DNA of 64,000 nt from Petunia secreta (taxonomy: Eukaryota; Streptophyta; Magnoliopsida; Solanales; Solanaceae), in NCBI GenBank assembly GCA_029990175.1, contig JARKIP010000005.1, positions 36,713,501-36,777,500 of the forward strand. Reading direction: 5' to 3'. Shown here piece by piece: positions 1 to 11,373 of the stretch. The notes under the pieces were generated by a model. The model did not search any database, was not told the DNA's origin, and saw nothing but the letters and a program-made list of their open reading frames with translations. Made by a program: the position numbers and the translations under genes. Positions within the stretch are counted from its first letter, which is position 1. Each line of letters opens with the position of its first letter.

Positions 1-690
1 GTCAGCCAGTGTCAGACCATCTCTTTAGTGGTGTCGTGCGAAATCCGACACCACCACAAGGTCGGTCTCAATTTTTCAACCAAACCCCATTAAACTTCTC
101 TGGCAAAATACATCTCACGTGCCGACCAGATCTGTGAATCCGGCGGCGCGTCTGCTCCACGGGCCAGCATGTGAACAGTTTTCGGCAACTTTATGAGTCA
201 ACTTTTTAATCCTTGGGGGTCGTCGAGCTATTCCGAGACTACCCATCCTATTTTTTGGTTTTCTCCAATAGTCAGAACTGATTTTCTGGCGATTATAGCC
301 ACTTTTCCAGTAATGGATCTCTCCGGTATTGACAACACCTTTCTTTTTCAGTGCCAGCCTCTTCCAACATTATAGCACAAAGCTGAAGATCCTAGTTCGA
401 AAGAAAAAAAATAATAGTCCTTTTGACTTTGCATTAAAAAAAAAGGGTAGAATTTGGTATTTGGTAGCAGTAATATGAGTTCTATTACATTGTATAGACG
501 GATGGTGTCTATACCTGATTACATTAAGTTCCTTCAGCACAAAGCACGTAAGCAAACATCCTCTAAGATAGCTTCTGTCATTTAAACTGGTGATAGCATG
601 ACTTGTGTCTCTCGATCTTCTCCTTCTAGTATGTGGGACTACTATGCTAATCCTAATCATATACGACTTAGCGTTTCTAATAGCTACTCA
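1..690 (-). mobile_element. Inverted 5'-end fragment of a copia-like element (LTR start plus leader)
   Basis: Positions about 631-680, read on the minus strand, match the first 50 bases of the plus-strand LTR that begins at 1755; both contain ATGATTAGGATTA and a CCCACAT block. Beyond that the sequence diverges and runs into GC-rich text (about 120-170) that looks like the untranslated leader of a plant LTR element. No protein domain is visible. The fragment abuts a plus-strand copia RNase H piece at about 690, so two related elements lie head to head or were rearranged. Confidence 0.45.
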
Positions 691-695
691 GAGAA

Positions 696-969
696 TTGAA
701 GTTTGGAGTAGTCAGTCATATGGAACTTGTATGGGATAATCCAGTTGCTATTCATATTGCCTCAAATACAGTGTTTCATGAGAGAACTAAGCACATTGAG
801 ATTGACTGTCACTTTGTTAGGGAGAAGATATTTTCAGGAAACATTGTTACAAAATTTGTGAAGTCATCTGACCAACTTGCAGACGTTTTCACCAAGTCCC
901 TTACTGGTCCACGTATGGGTTTATTTGTAATAAGCTTAGTACAAATGATTTATATACACCGGCTTGAGG
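696..969 (+). pseudogene. Ty1/copia RNase H C-terminal fragment
   Basis: The frame from 696 encodes the typical end of a plant copia polyprotein. It includes a degenerate WDNPVAIHIASN, then HERTKHIEIDCHFVREKI and DQLADVFTKSL. This region is the RNase H C-terminus, which degrades the RNA strand during reverse transcription. Everything upstream (gag, protease, integrase, RT) is missing. The frame is interrupted after the codons for IHRLE by a DNA transposon at 970 and resumes at 1742, just before the polypurine tract and 3' LTR. Confidence 0.8.
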
Positions 970-1741
970 CAGTGTTTTGGTGAGCGAGAAGCGCAACGAA
1001 GCAACAAAGGCCTTGGAGCTTCAAAGCACAAAGCGAAGCGCGCGCTTTTTATTCATGAAGTGTAGTTTTAAAAAAATATATATTTTTTCACAAATAAATA
1101 GAAGAATTTAAATAAGCAAGAAACCAAGAACTCATTAAAAATAAGATAAATAAGCAAATGTTTCAATCAATTCACTAAAGGTAGGAGCAAATTATTTGAT
1201 GACTCAATTATATATTACCAACACATCACCTATCACATTATAATTTATATCCAAATTAGCAATTAGAACTGAAAAAGAAAAAAAACTGTGGACAAAAGAA
1301 AAAATAAAAAAAGAGCAGGCAGCGCTGCTGCAGGAAGCAAAGTGAAACAGAGTAGAAAGAAAAATAGAGGCAGGCAGCCGTTCACATGGAAAAAAAGAGA
1401 GCAGTGTCTAGTCTGCCTTTGTTAACAGAATAAGAAGAATAAGAAGGAAGAAGAAAGAGAGAGAAATTATCTGGTCAAAGACTCAAACGGCCGTGAAGCT
1501 ACGTTTCTTTCCTCTGTGTGAAACCCTAAATTTTAGCTTTATATATTTTTTTCCTTTAAAACAAATTAGGCTTAAACTTTTAAAAAAAAAATAAATAAAT
1601 AAAAAAGGCTCACTGAAGCGCGCGCTTCAAAATTGTTGCGCTTTGCGCTTCATTGTAAAAGCGCGCACTTTTTAATCCTCGCTTCGCTTCAGCAATAAAA
1701 AGCGCAGTACCTGCGCGAAGCGCGCGCTTTTCAAAACACTA
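970..1741. mobile_element. Non-autonomous hAT-like DNA transposon, 772 bp
   Basis: The ends CAGTGTTTTG and CAAAACACTA form imperfect 10 bp terminal inverted repeats. An exact 8 bp target duplication GCTTGAGG flanks the element at 962-969 and 1742-1749. An 8 bp duplication with a C/TAG-type end is typical of hAT transposons. Both subterminal regions are packed with GAAGCG and GCGCGCTT in both orientations, as expected of transposase-binding subterminal repeats. No ORF is present. Removing it with one target copy restores the copia 3' end and its polypurine tract. Confidence 0.8.
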
Positions 1742-1754
1742 GCTTGAGGGGGAG

Positions 1755-1907
1755 TGTTATAAACGCTAAATTGTATATGATTAGGATTAACATAGCAGTC
1801 CCACATTGGGAAAACATATGTATAGCTTGTATAGTAGTTATAAATAGGGATTATTGTAAGCACAATTTTTTAGACATCAATATAATATTTTCTCATAATT
1901 TCTCACA
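1755..1907 (+). mobile_element. 3' LTR of the copia fragment
   Basis: The LTR begins TGTTATAAACGC directly after the polypurine tract GAGGGGGAG (interrupted on its left by the hAT-like element) and plausibly ends TTCTCACA near 1907. It contains a TATAAATA at about 1840. The start is well supported by the polypurine tract and by the inverted match at 631-680; the end is a guess from the terminal CA. Confidence 0.6.
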
Positions 1908-1984
1908 AGGACGTTAATTGTTTTACAACTTGTATAAGAAAATGAGAGCTGGAGACCTGTTTATCATTTAGATTTTAGACTGAT

Positions 1985-4530
1985 GCAGAATAATAGTAAA
2001 AGGCATGGAGTGGTTACAAAGACCTTTTTCGGCGAAAGAAGTCGAAGAAACCGTAAGAAGTTGTGAAGGAGAAAAGAAACCTGGTCCAGATGTGTTCAAT
2101 ATGACTCTCTACAAACACTGTGGACAGTATTAAATAAGAACTTCATGGCAGCTATTACCCAAAAATGCGGGAATAGAGGAGATGAAGAACTTGGCCATAA
2201 CCTTAGTTGAAAGCTTCTATTAAATCATTTCAAAAGAGCTGGAGAAACAATAAAGTGATAAGCACTCTTGTCGCAAAGCCACAAACGGCCTTTATCAAAA
2301 GGGAGGCAAATTACAAATGTGGTGTTTATTTCTAATGAGTGCCTAGATAGCAGAAGGAAGCAAAGGATACATAGGATAATGTGCAAGTTGGACATTGAGA
2401 GATGTGCGGGGTCAGGGGCAGGATGTTCGAAATGGATTTCAATGATCAGTAAAATTTGCTAAAAGAAGGAGAATTTTCTCGATCCTTTGGTAAACAAAAC
2501 AAGATCATTTCGTTCCATTTTTAGTAAAATAGTGAAGGATATTCCATTAGTAATGAAAAAAAGGGGTGGGATCTAAAGGACACATAGCCGGGGCAAGTCC
2601 AAGATCAAATTCTTCCATTTTCCTTCTTGTTCATCAATCGGAAATCAAGACAAATCGGGCATTTTTTTAGGCCAGACATAGGGCTAGAGGGAGTCCGGAT
2701 AGAGGACTCTTTAAACAGGTGAACCTGCAGAGGTAGGATAGGAAGGCGGCTTGTCTGCTAACCAAACTGCATAACTAAAGTGACTCCTCCTTGGTGTAAG
2801 ATAGATCTTGGTCCGATTCATTCGGATAAAGCCGAAAATCCAGAAAGCAGGCTAGGGAATCCTTATAGTTTACCATGACTATGGGTCAGGCTAGAAAATT
2901 CGGAAAAGACGAGTTATATTTTTCAGTTCTTTCCATCCTGGTTCTATCACCAAAAGAGCACGATGAGGACAGATCAAGCCTTTGATCATGTAAATTGAGT
3001 ATATATAAATTTAAAGGAAGACATGGGTTTTTGGGGCAAATGAATTGAATGGATAAAGTGATAGCATCGAGCTCTGGAAGGATCTTTCTCTAATTTTCAG
3101 GGATTTAAGACAGGGGGGCCCTTATCACCCCTTCTTACTCACCCTAGCAATGAAAGGGCTAAGCACAAGTATGCGAAAGGCGAACTCCTCACAATGGGTT
3201 AAGTTTTTGTATACTCAGACAGAGTGGGAAAATCTCACATTCAGTATGAAGATTATACTCTTATTTTATGTGGAGTCGAGGATTTACACTTGACATTTGA
3301 GGGACATTCTTTTATCATGTGAAGCAGTTTCTAGCTTAAAGAGTAAACCTGGAATGTTTGTGGTTAAAGAGGTGCATAATATAGAAAAGTTAGGGAATGT
3401 CCTGGGTCGTCAATTTGGTGAGCTTCTTATAAATTATCTGGGTATGCCATTGGAGGCTAGATATAAAGCTAAACAGGTGGCAGAAAATTTGAAGAGAGAT
3501 AGACTTGCCATGTGGAAAAGATAATACTTATCTTTGGGGCCACGTTGATTATATTGTCAATGTTCTTGACTCTCTTCCTACTTACCTTATATCTCTAATT
3601 CCATTGCTAGTCAGCGTTAAAAAGAATCTAGCAGGTTAAGGAGTAACTTTTTTATGGGGCAACAAAGAAAAGAAATCATTATTACTTGCTAAAATGGGAT
3701 AAGGTGATGATGAATAAAACAAGAGCAAGGCTTGAGATTTGGAATTTGAAATTGCACAACATTAGCTTATTAATGAAATAGTATGGAGATATGGAAATGA
3801 AAGGGGGCATTTATGGAGCAGAGTTTTATCAGACAAACAGGGAGAACAAAGTCTTAAGTTTTTGGGCAGTTTGTTCTTCCCATGGTTTGGGTCCATGGAA
3901 GCATATGTATAGCTACTTTGTTATCAGCACAAAGATCAAGATTAAAAATGGTAGACATAAGCTTCTGGCAAGATGCTTGAATAGGACATGCTCCACTAGT
4001 GACCTAATTTCATGATCTTTACATCTTTACCATAATATGGTAGTTTGATCGTGGATTGATTGGATCGTAGTAATTGGTGCCTAAATTCTCGTGCAAACTG
4101 TGATTGGGAAATCCCTATAATGGCTAATTTTTAATGCTTTAGATGAGCTGGGATTAAATGAGGAGGTTCCCAACAATTCAGACAAAGCAAAAAGATGGAG
4201 CTTTCTCTTTAAGCTCCTGTTATAAAGTGCTTAATAGGGATGGTCGCAGCACCTTTATTTGGCTTGGAAGAGACTATGGAATTTGAGAGCTCCCTACAAG
4301 GCTAGTCGGTTCATGTGGGTAGCTACACGACGCACGCCACAGTCAAAGACACCTGCAAAGGTGGCCCTTACACAGTGAAAGATCTTCTGAACAGCTGGGG
4401 TATTTAGGGGGATGGGTAAATCTGTGTGAAAGATATGGAATATAGTACCAGCTCGTGTGTGTTGCATAATTTGGAAGGAAAAAAATAGAAGATGTTTTGA
4501 CAGGAAAATGGAAGTTGTATATAAACTTGA
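1985..4530 (+). pseudogene. Decayed LINE (L1-type) reverse transcriptase
   Basis: Fragments in several frames follow the order of a plant L1 ORF2. First comes PFSAKEVEETV followed by EGEKKPGPD (about 2020-2090). A block like QTAFIKGRQITNVVFISNEC and CKLDIER follows (2270-2400), then QAFDHVN (about 2975), then GDPLSPFL-like text (about 3110-3140). A degenerate YADD-like QYEDYTLIL (about 3245), NYLGMPLEA (about 3435) and a zf-RVT-like end with IWKERNRRCFD (about 4465-4500) complete the series. Many stops and frameshifts make it non-coding. The element is interrupted between CKLDIER and QAFDHVN by foreign sequence (2401-2967). Confidence 0.75.
2401..2967. other. Insertion inside the LINE, possibly of organellar origin
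   Basis: The LINE reading frame stops matching after CKLDIER and resumes with QAFDHVN, which are adjacent in intact L1 proteins, so about 570 bp is inserted. Its texture differs from its neighbours: balanced base composition, many GA-rich blocks, no simple repeats. It resembles plant mitochondrial intergenic DNA, but I could not match it to a named organelle gene. The organellar origin is inference; the insertion itself is well supported. Confidence 0.4.
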
Positions 4531-4855
4531 GGGATATTTTCAGTGATCTCCCCTCAAGTTTCGCTTCGTAACATGCACTTCCCTTGTGGATTAGGATATT
4601 ACGCTTACCTCCCCTAGACACCTACTTTGATTTCCTTTTAACTCTTTTTTCAGTAATTGAAACCAATTATGATCGGACTAACATGCCCTTTCTAATATAC
4701 GCTTGTATTTTTAATTAATTTGTGAACATCTTTCCAAAATAATTATTAAGAATACACTATTTTTATCTTTCATGTACATTTTCACTTCGCTGACTTAAAA
4801 ATCTTGTTCGGTTGGAAGATTGACTCTCTCTTTATTATCCTTGTGTAAGTCAACC
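4531..4855. repeat. Dispersed repeat with an inverted relative at 13322-13400
   Basis: The minus strand of about 4531-4620 aligns, at roughly 70 percent by eye, with the plus strand of 13322-13400; shared blocks include GGAGGTAAGC, CCACA and TTACGAAGC. No coding potential is seen. The two relatives lie on opposite sides of element A. The bases CAACC at 4851-4855 are the left target-site copy of element A. Confidence 0.4.
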
Positions 4856-5627
4856 TGATACGGGGCACATCGAGCTAAGATACCAACCATCAAGAACCAA
4901 GCTTGAGAGTACAAGGAATGCAAGTCAAGGTCTCCGGAAGCGACTTGAAGATCATGCATCAGAGCGCCAAGGAAGGAGGAGCGCCCAACACAGTCAGGCG
5001 GAGCGCCTAGAAGCCAGGCGGAGTGCCCAGCTTCAAGGCACTCTGGGCGGAGCGCCCAAGTTCCAGGCGGGGCGCCCAGGGTGGAGCGCCCAGCTCTAGG
5101 AGGAGTGCCCAGTCTTCAAAGGGTTCAGGCGGAGCACCCAGATTCCAGGCGGAGCGCCAAACGCTGAAGCTTGGTTGATTTTTGGAGTGAAGATCCTATT
5201 TTGCCCTTAAGTGGCCTTTTATGTCCTACTTAGCTTTGGGGACATTTTAGTCATTTCACTATGTCTTATGAAAAAACTATAAATAGGACACTTAGCTATT
5301 TTCATTCATTAGCTAGTTTTGAAAATAGAAATTGAGAGAGAATTAGAAAGGTCGAGCCTTCTAGTCCGAAGAGGATCGCTTCGTGAATCTTGTACGACTT
5401 GGAACCTATGGAGATTCATCGCTAGTGTGAAATCCTTGTAAGGTTCGAGTTTCACTTCTCCCTTTGGATAATCAAATTCATGTTGTGAATCGTTTATCCA
5501 ATTCTTTCTTCTATTTCTTGCATTCCTCGTCTTGAATTTCTCGATATCTTTTAGATATCTCGTATCTTGTTTTATTGCTTCCGCATATTTGTATTGTGTT
5601 TGCTTCCGCGTATTTTTTCCCTTATCA
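4856..5627 (+). repeat. 5' LTR of element A
   Basis: 772 bp, TGATACGGGG to CCTTATCA. It contains the GC-rich hairpin cluster (about 4966-5160) in the part upstream of a TATAAATA at 5278-5285, which is the expected promoter arrangement. The 3' LTR copy starts at 11374. Confidence 0.85.
5278..5285 (+). promoter_or_regulatory. TATA box of element A LTR
   Basis: TATAAATA about 350 bp before the LTR end. The same octamer occurs at the equivalent place in the LTRs of B, C and D. Confidence 0.6.
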
Positions 5628-5629
5628 GT

Positions 5630-5641
5630 TAGTATCAGAGC
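5630..5641 (+). other. Primer-binding site of element A (initiator Met-tRNA type)
   Basis: TAGTATCAGAGC begins two bases after the LTR end. It differs at one base from the TGGTATCAGAGC seen in B, C and D, which is complementary to the 3' end of plant initiator Met-tRNA. Confidence 0.75.
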
Positions 5642-6591
5642 AAGGCTCGGGTTATGTTCTTACAAACCCCCGTTCCTTGTTCATCGTGTTAGTATTGTTG
5701 TTATTGTTGTGTTTGTTCTTGAAAATTTGAAGAAAAACAAAAAAATTGAAAAACTAGAAAACTTGAAGAAAATTTGGTCGATCAGGTTGGAATCGAATCC
5801 CCAAGTGTTAAAAAGAGTTGAGGTTTGTTCCTTATTGTATTCCCGATGTTTTGATATCTATATATCGTGTTTTGGTGTTACGAATCAAAATTTTCAAAAT
5901 CAAAATCCAAAAAGTTTGAAATTTCTTGAAAACGCTTCAATCTTGAATCGAAGCTTGTTGTTGTTTGTTGGAGGTTTAAAACCATTGGGGATTGGTTATA
6001 ATAGTTGCATACACCTTTGAGTATCATTGATTTTGTGTATCGGGTTGAAAACGAACCAAAACTCGCCAAAACCCATTCTTGGAGTCGGCTGAATCGAGCC
6101 CCAGGCGGAGCGCCTAAGCTTGGGCGTACTGCCTAGCATTTGGGCAGCCTCCCACTCCAGGTGGAGCGCCTCCCACAACTGGGCAGAGCGCCTCCCCCAC
6201 TGGGCGGAGCGCCCACCTCTGAAACGGCTCCGAATTGTTTCGTTTCGCTTGTTTTTGTGTTCCATTTGTTTCCTAAATTCTTGGTTAGTGTTTCTAGGGT
6301 AATTGGCCTACTCCATTGACACTAACTATTGAGCGTATTAGGACACTCGTGCGTAGAGAAGATTAGAACTCAAAGAAGAGTCGTAGAACTTTCTTTGGCC
6401 TCAAGTGCGCACCTAAATAGTCGTCCGTACATCGAGTCTCTTTAACCCCATTCCGAACTTTAACTTGGACATACTAGTTGTGATCACCTTGGTTCCCAAG
6501 TTGTTAAGGCCTCGCTCTTGAGTGTTCATAAATTGAGTGATACACGTGAGGGAGTGACTTTTGGGAGGTTTGTTCTTTTGGTGTTGCAACA
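5642..6591 (+). other. Untranslated leader of element A
   Basis: About 950 bp between the primer site and the first ATG of the coding remnant. It has no convincing coding sequence. It holds a second cluster of GGCG-N3-CGCC hairpins at about 6098-6212, parallel to the leader clusters in B, C and D. Confidence 0.6.
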
Positions 6592-8115
6592 ATGTCGGAT
6601 GAAGATTGTGGAGGGTATGACTCATGTGGAGACGAGGAGACTATGGTTCCTACGAGGGTGATGATGGATATTGCTATGAAGACTCGGGGAACTATGGCTC
6701 GTATGGTGATGAAGTGGGTTACTATGATGATCATGAGATGCAAGAAGACTATGGAGCTTGTGAAGATGAATTTGATGAATCTAATGCTTCAAGTCAAGAA
6801 ATCGAAGATGGTCACGCTTCAAGGTACATTGATCCTACTTACTCTTCTTGTGACGATTATGAAAATGTTGATAGTGACGTAGATAGAGTTGATGATGAGG
6901 TTGATTATAGAAATTATTCATTTGCATCTTCTCTTGGTGTTGTTAGTGGAGTACAAGGGAGTAGTAGAGGTCCTTCCATTAGTATGGGAGGAGGTGGTGG
7001 TTGTTCCGTGGGAAAGAAGAGGCTATCTTCTAGGTACGCTTAGCGACCTAATGCTTCAAATTCCCATGTGGAGGGTGGTTTCAGAGATGGTGTTGCTTTT
7101 GCTACAAAGGGGTTATATGCCGTGAGGGCGTGGATGGTTGTAGTAGGACTAGTACTATGGGTTGTAGAACCAAGGCGAGAGGCACTTATGGGTTTCATGG
7201 CAAGGTTCCTTCCTCGACTTCCAACAACATTTCTAATGTTGGAAGAGTGACGGGAAGTGGAGGTTATTCTAGTGGTGTTGCCACTAGTGGAGGGATAAGA
7301 AAGACCCAAGTTGTTGGTGTTGATAGTCGTGGGCATTCAAGTCCTTTCTTGGATGCATCTCTACGAGACTTGGGTAGACGTAGGTTCGTTGTTGAGGTAG
7401 ATGGTATTGGGGGATACTTGCTCAAGATTGGTTACACCAATGCCAATTGCATTAGCGCTTCGTTGGTCACTAAGCTAAGGATACCATGCGACGCTTTAGA
7501 GCATCCATATGAATATAATGGAATTTGGGTTTCTAAGGGAGCCTTGGTGTCCATATCTCATAGGAGTTATAAGAAGTATGTTTAGTGTCACGTGTATCCC
7601 ATGCGGGATATTGATGTATGGCTAGGTGATCCATGGTTGCAAAACAAAAGTGTGCAATATAGTGATTTGAAGGATGCGCATTTTGTGGGCATAGGGCAAA
7701 GGGTTTATGACTTTGTGCCTTATCGGGCAAGGGGCCAATTGCCTACTAGTGCACCTTCTTTGGCTATGCAAAGGAGCAAGGAGCAAGAACTTCATTCCAT
7801 GGTTAAAAGGGTGCAAACAAGAAGTCCTACAAACACAAGCAATAGTGGGACAAGTGCTAAAAAAGAGTTGATGAATGTCAACAAGGTGAACCAACCACAA
7901 GTTACAAAACCAAGTGGTTCACCAACAAAGAAGAAGACATCAAGTGATGAGTCTCCGAGTCCTAGATTCCGGGTTGACGTAAAAAGTCCACCTACTCCGG
8001 CTATGGGTATTCTTGGGCCTCGTCCCAACTCACCCGAATATGAGAGACAAAAGATTGAGAGGAGTAAGGGAGCGACCGGTGACAACTCTCGAGTGGAAAC
8101 GGAGAGGTTGTGTTG
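6592..8115 (+). pseudogene. Element A N-terminal coding remnant: acidic Tyr/Gly-rich region plus diverged protease-like region
   Basis: The frame opens at 6592 (MSDEDCGGYDS), shifts near 6635 and continues as a stretch rich in Asp, Glu, Tyr and Gly to a stop at 7043. A further frame change near 7125 leads into RRFVVEVDGIGGYLLKIGY (about 7380-7430) and DVWLGDPWLQN (about 7613). The latter resembles the [12 protein letters not shown] part of the B protease domain. The catalytic Asp-Ser-Gly is not present. No gag core or zinc knuckle is visible, unlike B, C and D. The segment ends at NSPEYERQKIERSKGATGDN, which aligns with the start of the X region in B. Confidence 0.6.
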
Positions 8116-8907
8116 AGTGATGTGATTGGGTTGTCACCACCCGAATCTACACCCGGCCTTGAAAAGAAAATGAGGGAAAAGAAAGAGGGAAAAAGAAAAA
8201 TTGAGAGTGAGGACACCCTTATTCTAACCTTAACCCTTTATCTTTTTCTTCTGTGTGTTTGAGTCCTTGTGTAGGAATTCTTGGAGGCAAACCGATGGAG
8301 CCTCAATCATGTTCCGAGATGGAAAGGCAAGGTGAAGGCGATTCCGAATGTGAGCTACAAGGTGGAGACATTCATGACACTTCAAGTGCATTGAGCGAGT
8401 AAAATGGCCACTCAAAGGTATGTGTTAGTTCTTCCTCCCTTGAGTATGATACTTCCTTGTCTTGTAATGTTGTTTGTGAAAACTCTATGCTAGTTGATGA
8501 GTTGCATGAATATAATATGTTTGCAACTAGTGTAGAGCCATTTGGTCAACTTGTGTGTGCAAACGAACCACTAGTTGAGAGGGTTGAAAAGCCACATCAT
8601 GATATGAGCTCGGTTTTCATTGAATCTCTCTTTAGTGAAAATAGTGAAGTTGACCTTGCGTGTGAACCTTGATATGACACCCCACCCATATTTGATAAAG
8701 GAGAAGATGAATTGCATGATTATCCTATTCTTTCCTTTGATTGCTTATTTGCTAGTGGTGGTCTCTTGTGTCGTAGTGAGGATGGTTGTGACCTTAAGGA
8801 GTCTCTAGAGTGTGAGATGGATCGATTTATTTTCGATGACTCCTCGAGTGAGGGTGAAGGACTTAGTCTTGATACTATGCTTTTGAGTAGCCATGAATTT
8901 GAGGTGC
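8116..8907 (+). pseudogene. Element A: first part of the X region
   Basis: After a frameshift at about 8100 the sequence parallels element B. LSDVIGLSP matches [23 protein letters not shown] (about 8596) matches [26 protein letters not shown] (about 8673) matches [13 protein letters not shown]; and DDSSSEGEGLSLD (about 8838) matches [11 protein letters not shown]. Stops and frame changes break it, including one at 8670. The LINE inserted at 8919 splits the region; it resumes at 10620. Confidence 0.7.
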
Positions 8908-8918
8908 ATGCTTTTACA

Positions 8919-10608
8919 TTTTTTTTTTTTTTTTGATAAAGTAATAGTGTTGTATATATAGGCATCAAGTAGATGCAAGATTACATAAGTACAAAAACCA
9001 GCTCCATAACAGAATACTCTATGTTAGCACTAAGGAGCCGAGAAGATCCAAAAAATGGTCAGTGCTATTTACAGGAGTTAGATTAGACCGACAAAAAAGG
9101 CTAATTAAACATCTAGCTTTTAGGATGTGATTTGGAGTTGAGATTCCATCAAAGCATCTTCTATTCCTTTCATTCCATAAACACCAACAAATACAGCATG
9201 GAATCATCTGCCAGATCTTCTTGATGGATTTACCAACTCCTCTCTGGTTCCCGCTAGTGTAAGCATCTCTAACTTTCAATGGCATGACCCAGTATAGACC
9301 AAATATAGAACAAAACATATTCCATAGGCTAGTCGCAGTTAGACAGTGAAGGAACAAATGATTGATTGTTTCTGAATTTTTGAGGCACATATGACATCTG
9401 TTTGCTAGCTGGAAATTCCTTTTGATAAGGTTGTCCTGTGTCAAGCATGCTCCACTGAGAGCTATCCAGTTGAAACAGATTACTTTTGGAGGTAACTTGG
9501 TTTTCCAGATCAATTCCCATTGCCAAGAATCTATTAGACCACTCTGAGAGCATAGATTCATGTAGCAACTCTTAACTGAAAAAACTCCTTTTTGCCCCAG
9601 AGTAAGCTGTCTTCTGTATTATCATTTAAATTACACATCTCCAGCTTGCCCAAAAGCTCAATCATAGGCTCCAATTCCCAATCTTGTAGGTTCCTTCTAA
9701 GTTTCAGGTCCCAAGAGTTTCCAGATCTGTTTTGAGCTATTGTCGAGTCAGCATCTTGAGCAATTTGATATATGAAGGGGTATTCATCCATCAACGAGTT
9801 GTTTCCAATCCAGATGTCTTTCCAAAATTTGATACATCTCCCATTTCCGACTTTGTAAGCAATATTTGTGGAAAATTCTTCCCACATCTTGCTGATAAAC
9901 TTCCACGGACCAATACCAAAAAGGAGCCTAACTGTTTTTGTGCTCCAGTTGTTTTGCCTCCTATGTTTTGCGGTGATTACTTCCTTCCAGAGGCAAGATT
10001 GAGCTGTACCAAATCTCCAGAGCCATTTCATGAGCATACTCTTATTATGAAAATTTAAGTCCCTAATTCCCATACCACCATATATCTTTGGCTGCGTCAC
10101 TTTAGCCCATTTGACTAAGTGAAATTTATGAGTACTACTATTCCCTTCCCATAGAAAATTTCTCCTAATCCTGTCCAGCTGTTTTTTTACTTTACATGGG
10201 ATAGGTTAAAGAGACATACAGTATGCGGGAATGCTATCAAGTACACTGTTAATAAGAGTTACTCTTCCCCCTAAAGATAAGTATTGCCTCTGCCAAGATG
10301 CCAACTTTTTCTCAAATTTTTCAATGATTCCATTCCACATTTCAGATGATTTGAATTTTGCTCCCAATGGTAAACCAAGGTAGGTTGTTGGAAAAGAGCC
10401 AATGCTACAACCCATTATGCTTGCCAAATCCTCCAGGTTTGCCACTTCATTTACAAGGTATATGATGTTTTTTAGCATATTGATGTGCAAACCTGAAAGA
10501 GCTTCAAAGATAAGAAGGGTTAGATTTAAATACATCAGTTGTGATCTGTCCGCCTCACAAAAGATAAGTGTATCATCGGCATACAAAAGATGTGAAAAGA
10601 TGTAAAAG
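8919..10608 (-). mobile_element. 5'-truncated LINE (L1-type) inserted in element A
   Basis: The left end is a poly(T) run (8919-8934), the A-tail of a minus-strand LINE. An exact 11 bp target duplication ATGCTTTTACA lies at 8908-8918 and 10609-10619. On the minus strand the sequence encodes the RT from the YADD motif onward (YADDTLIFCEA, near 10560-10586; TYLGLPLGAKF near 10380). A linker follows, then a zf-RVT-like C-terminus (9019-9561) with CHMCLKNSETINHLFLHC and LWNERNRRCF. Everything upstream of YADD is absent, as in typical 5' truncation. Frames are mostly open but broken at about 10100-10206 and 9560. Confidence 0.9.
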
Positions 10609-10619
10609 ATGCTTTTACA

Positions 10620-11273
10620 GTTTTATTGTTTGAAGACAATCTCATTTGTGGTAGTGAATTGTATCGGACTAGGGTTGGTAGTAAAGTAGGACCTCCATGG
10701 TTTGAAAAGTTAGACTCTACAGACGATCCATTGTTTGGAACTCCAAGTGAGAAGAGTGGTCATGATATGGGTCGTGTTGACCTATCTTCAAGTAGTCCTA
10801 GCCTTCATTGTGTGGACTATAATGATGAAAAGCCTATTTTGGAGACCTTCCTTTGGAGTTTGTCTAGTGACGAGGGTTGTCTTAGAGGTGAATTTGGAGG
10901 TGAGGAAGTCACTCTTGATGTGTGTAAGAGTGCTTTAAAGAAGGGGAGTGGAGTATTCGATATTAGTTGTGAATTGAACTATTTTACTTACTCCATTCCA
11001 TATGTTGAGCATGCCAAGGCCAATGTGTCACATTGTGATAATATTGATTTGAAGACTTGGTGTGTTGGTCATAAGCTTAGGGATTATAGGGAGTTTGATT
11101 GCTACATATTGCATGACCTTGATCTCTTTGCTTGTTTTGATTATGAGTGCTTGTTCTTGTTGAGCCAAGAATTTATTGTTTCCTTTGGGAACATACGCTT
11201 TTTAATTGGTATTGATGCTTGGCTCTATCACAAGAGTGTGTTTTCCACACCATTTGCACTTATTCTTGTTTAA
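10620..11273 (+). pseudogene. Element A: second part of the X region
   Basis: The frame is open from about 10620 to a stop at 11273. It aligns throughout with element B: LYRTRVGSKVGPPWFEKLD matches [29 protein letters not shown] matches [10 protein letters not shown], and [13 protein letters not shown] is identical. The C-terminal part is hydrophobic (about 11130-11270). Conservation of these blocks in an element with a different N-terminus shows that X is a discrete module. Function unknown. Confidence 0.75.
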
Positions 11274-11373
11274 ACTAACCTACTTGTGAAGTAGGAAAAT
11301 TTGTTTGTGCTTGTTTTGAACGTAGGTTTGATGGTTTGATTTCGAGGACGAAATCCTTTCAAGAAGGAGAGGA

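Noticed and set aside
4966..5160. Regularly repeated short palindromes resembling a CRISPR array
   Set aside because: Plant nuclear DNA, units are only 13 bp, spacing is irregular, there are no unique spacers of constant length, and the units lie within LTRs.
5532..6020. 162-codon plus-strand ORF
   Set aside because: It starts inside the 5' LTR of element A, crosses the primer site and runs through the leader; similar open stretches at 19752, 25419, 45905 and 53150 come from the same LTR segment.
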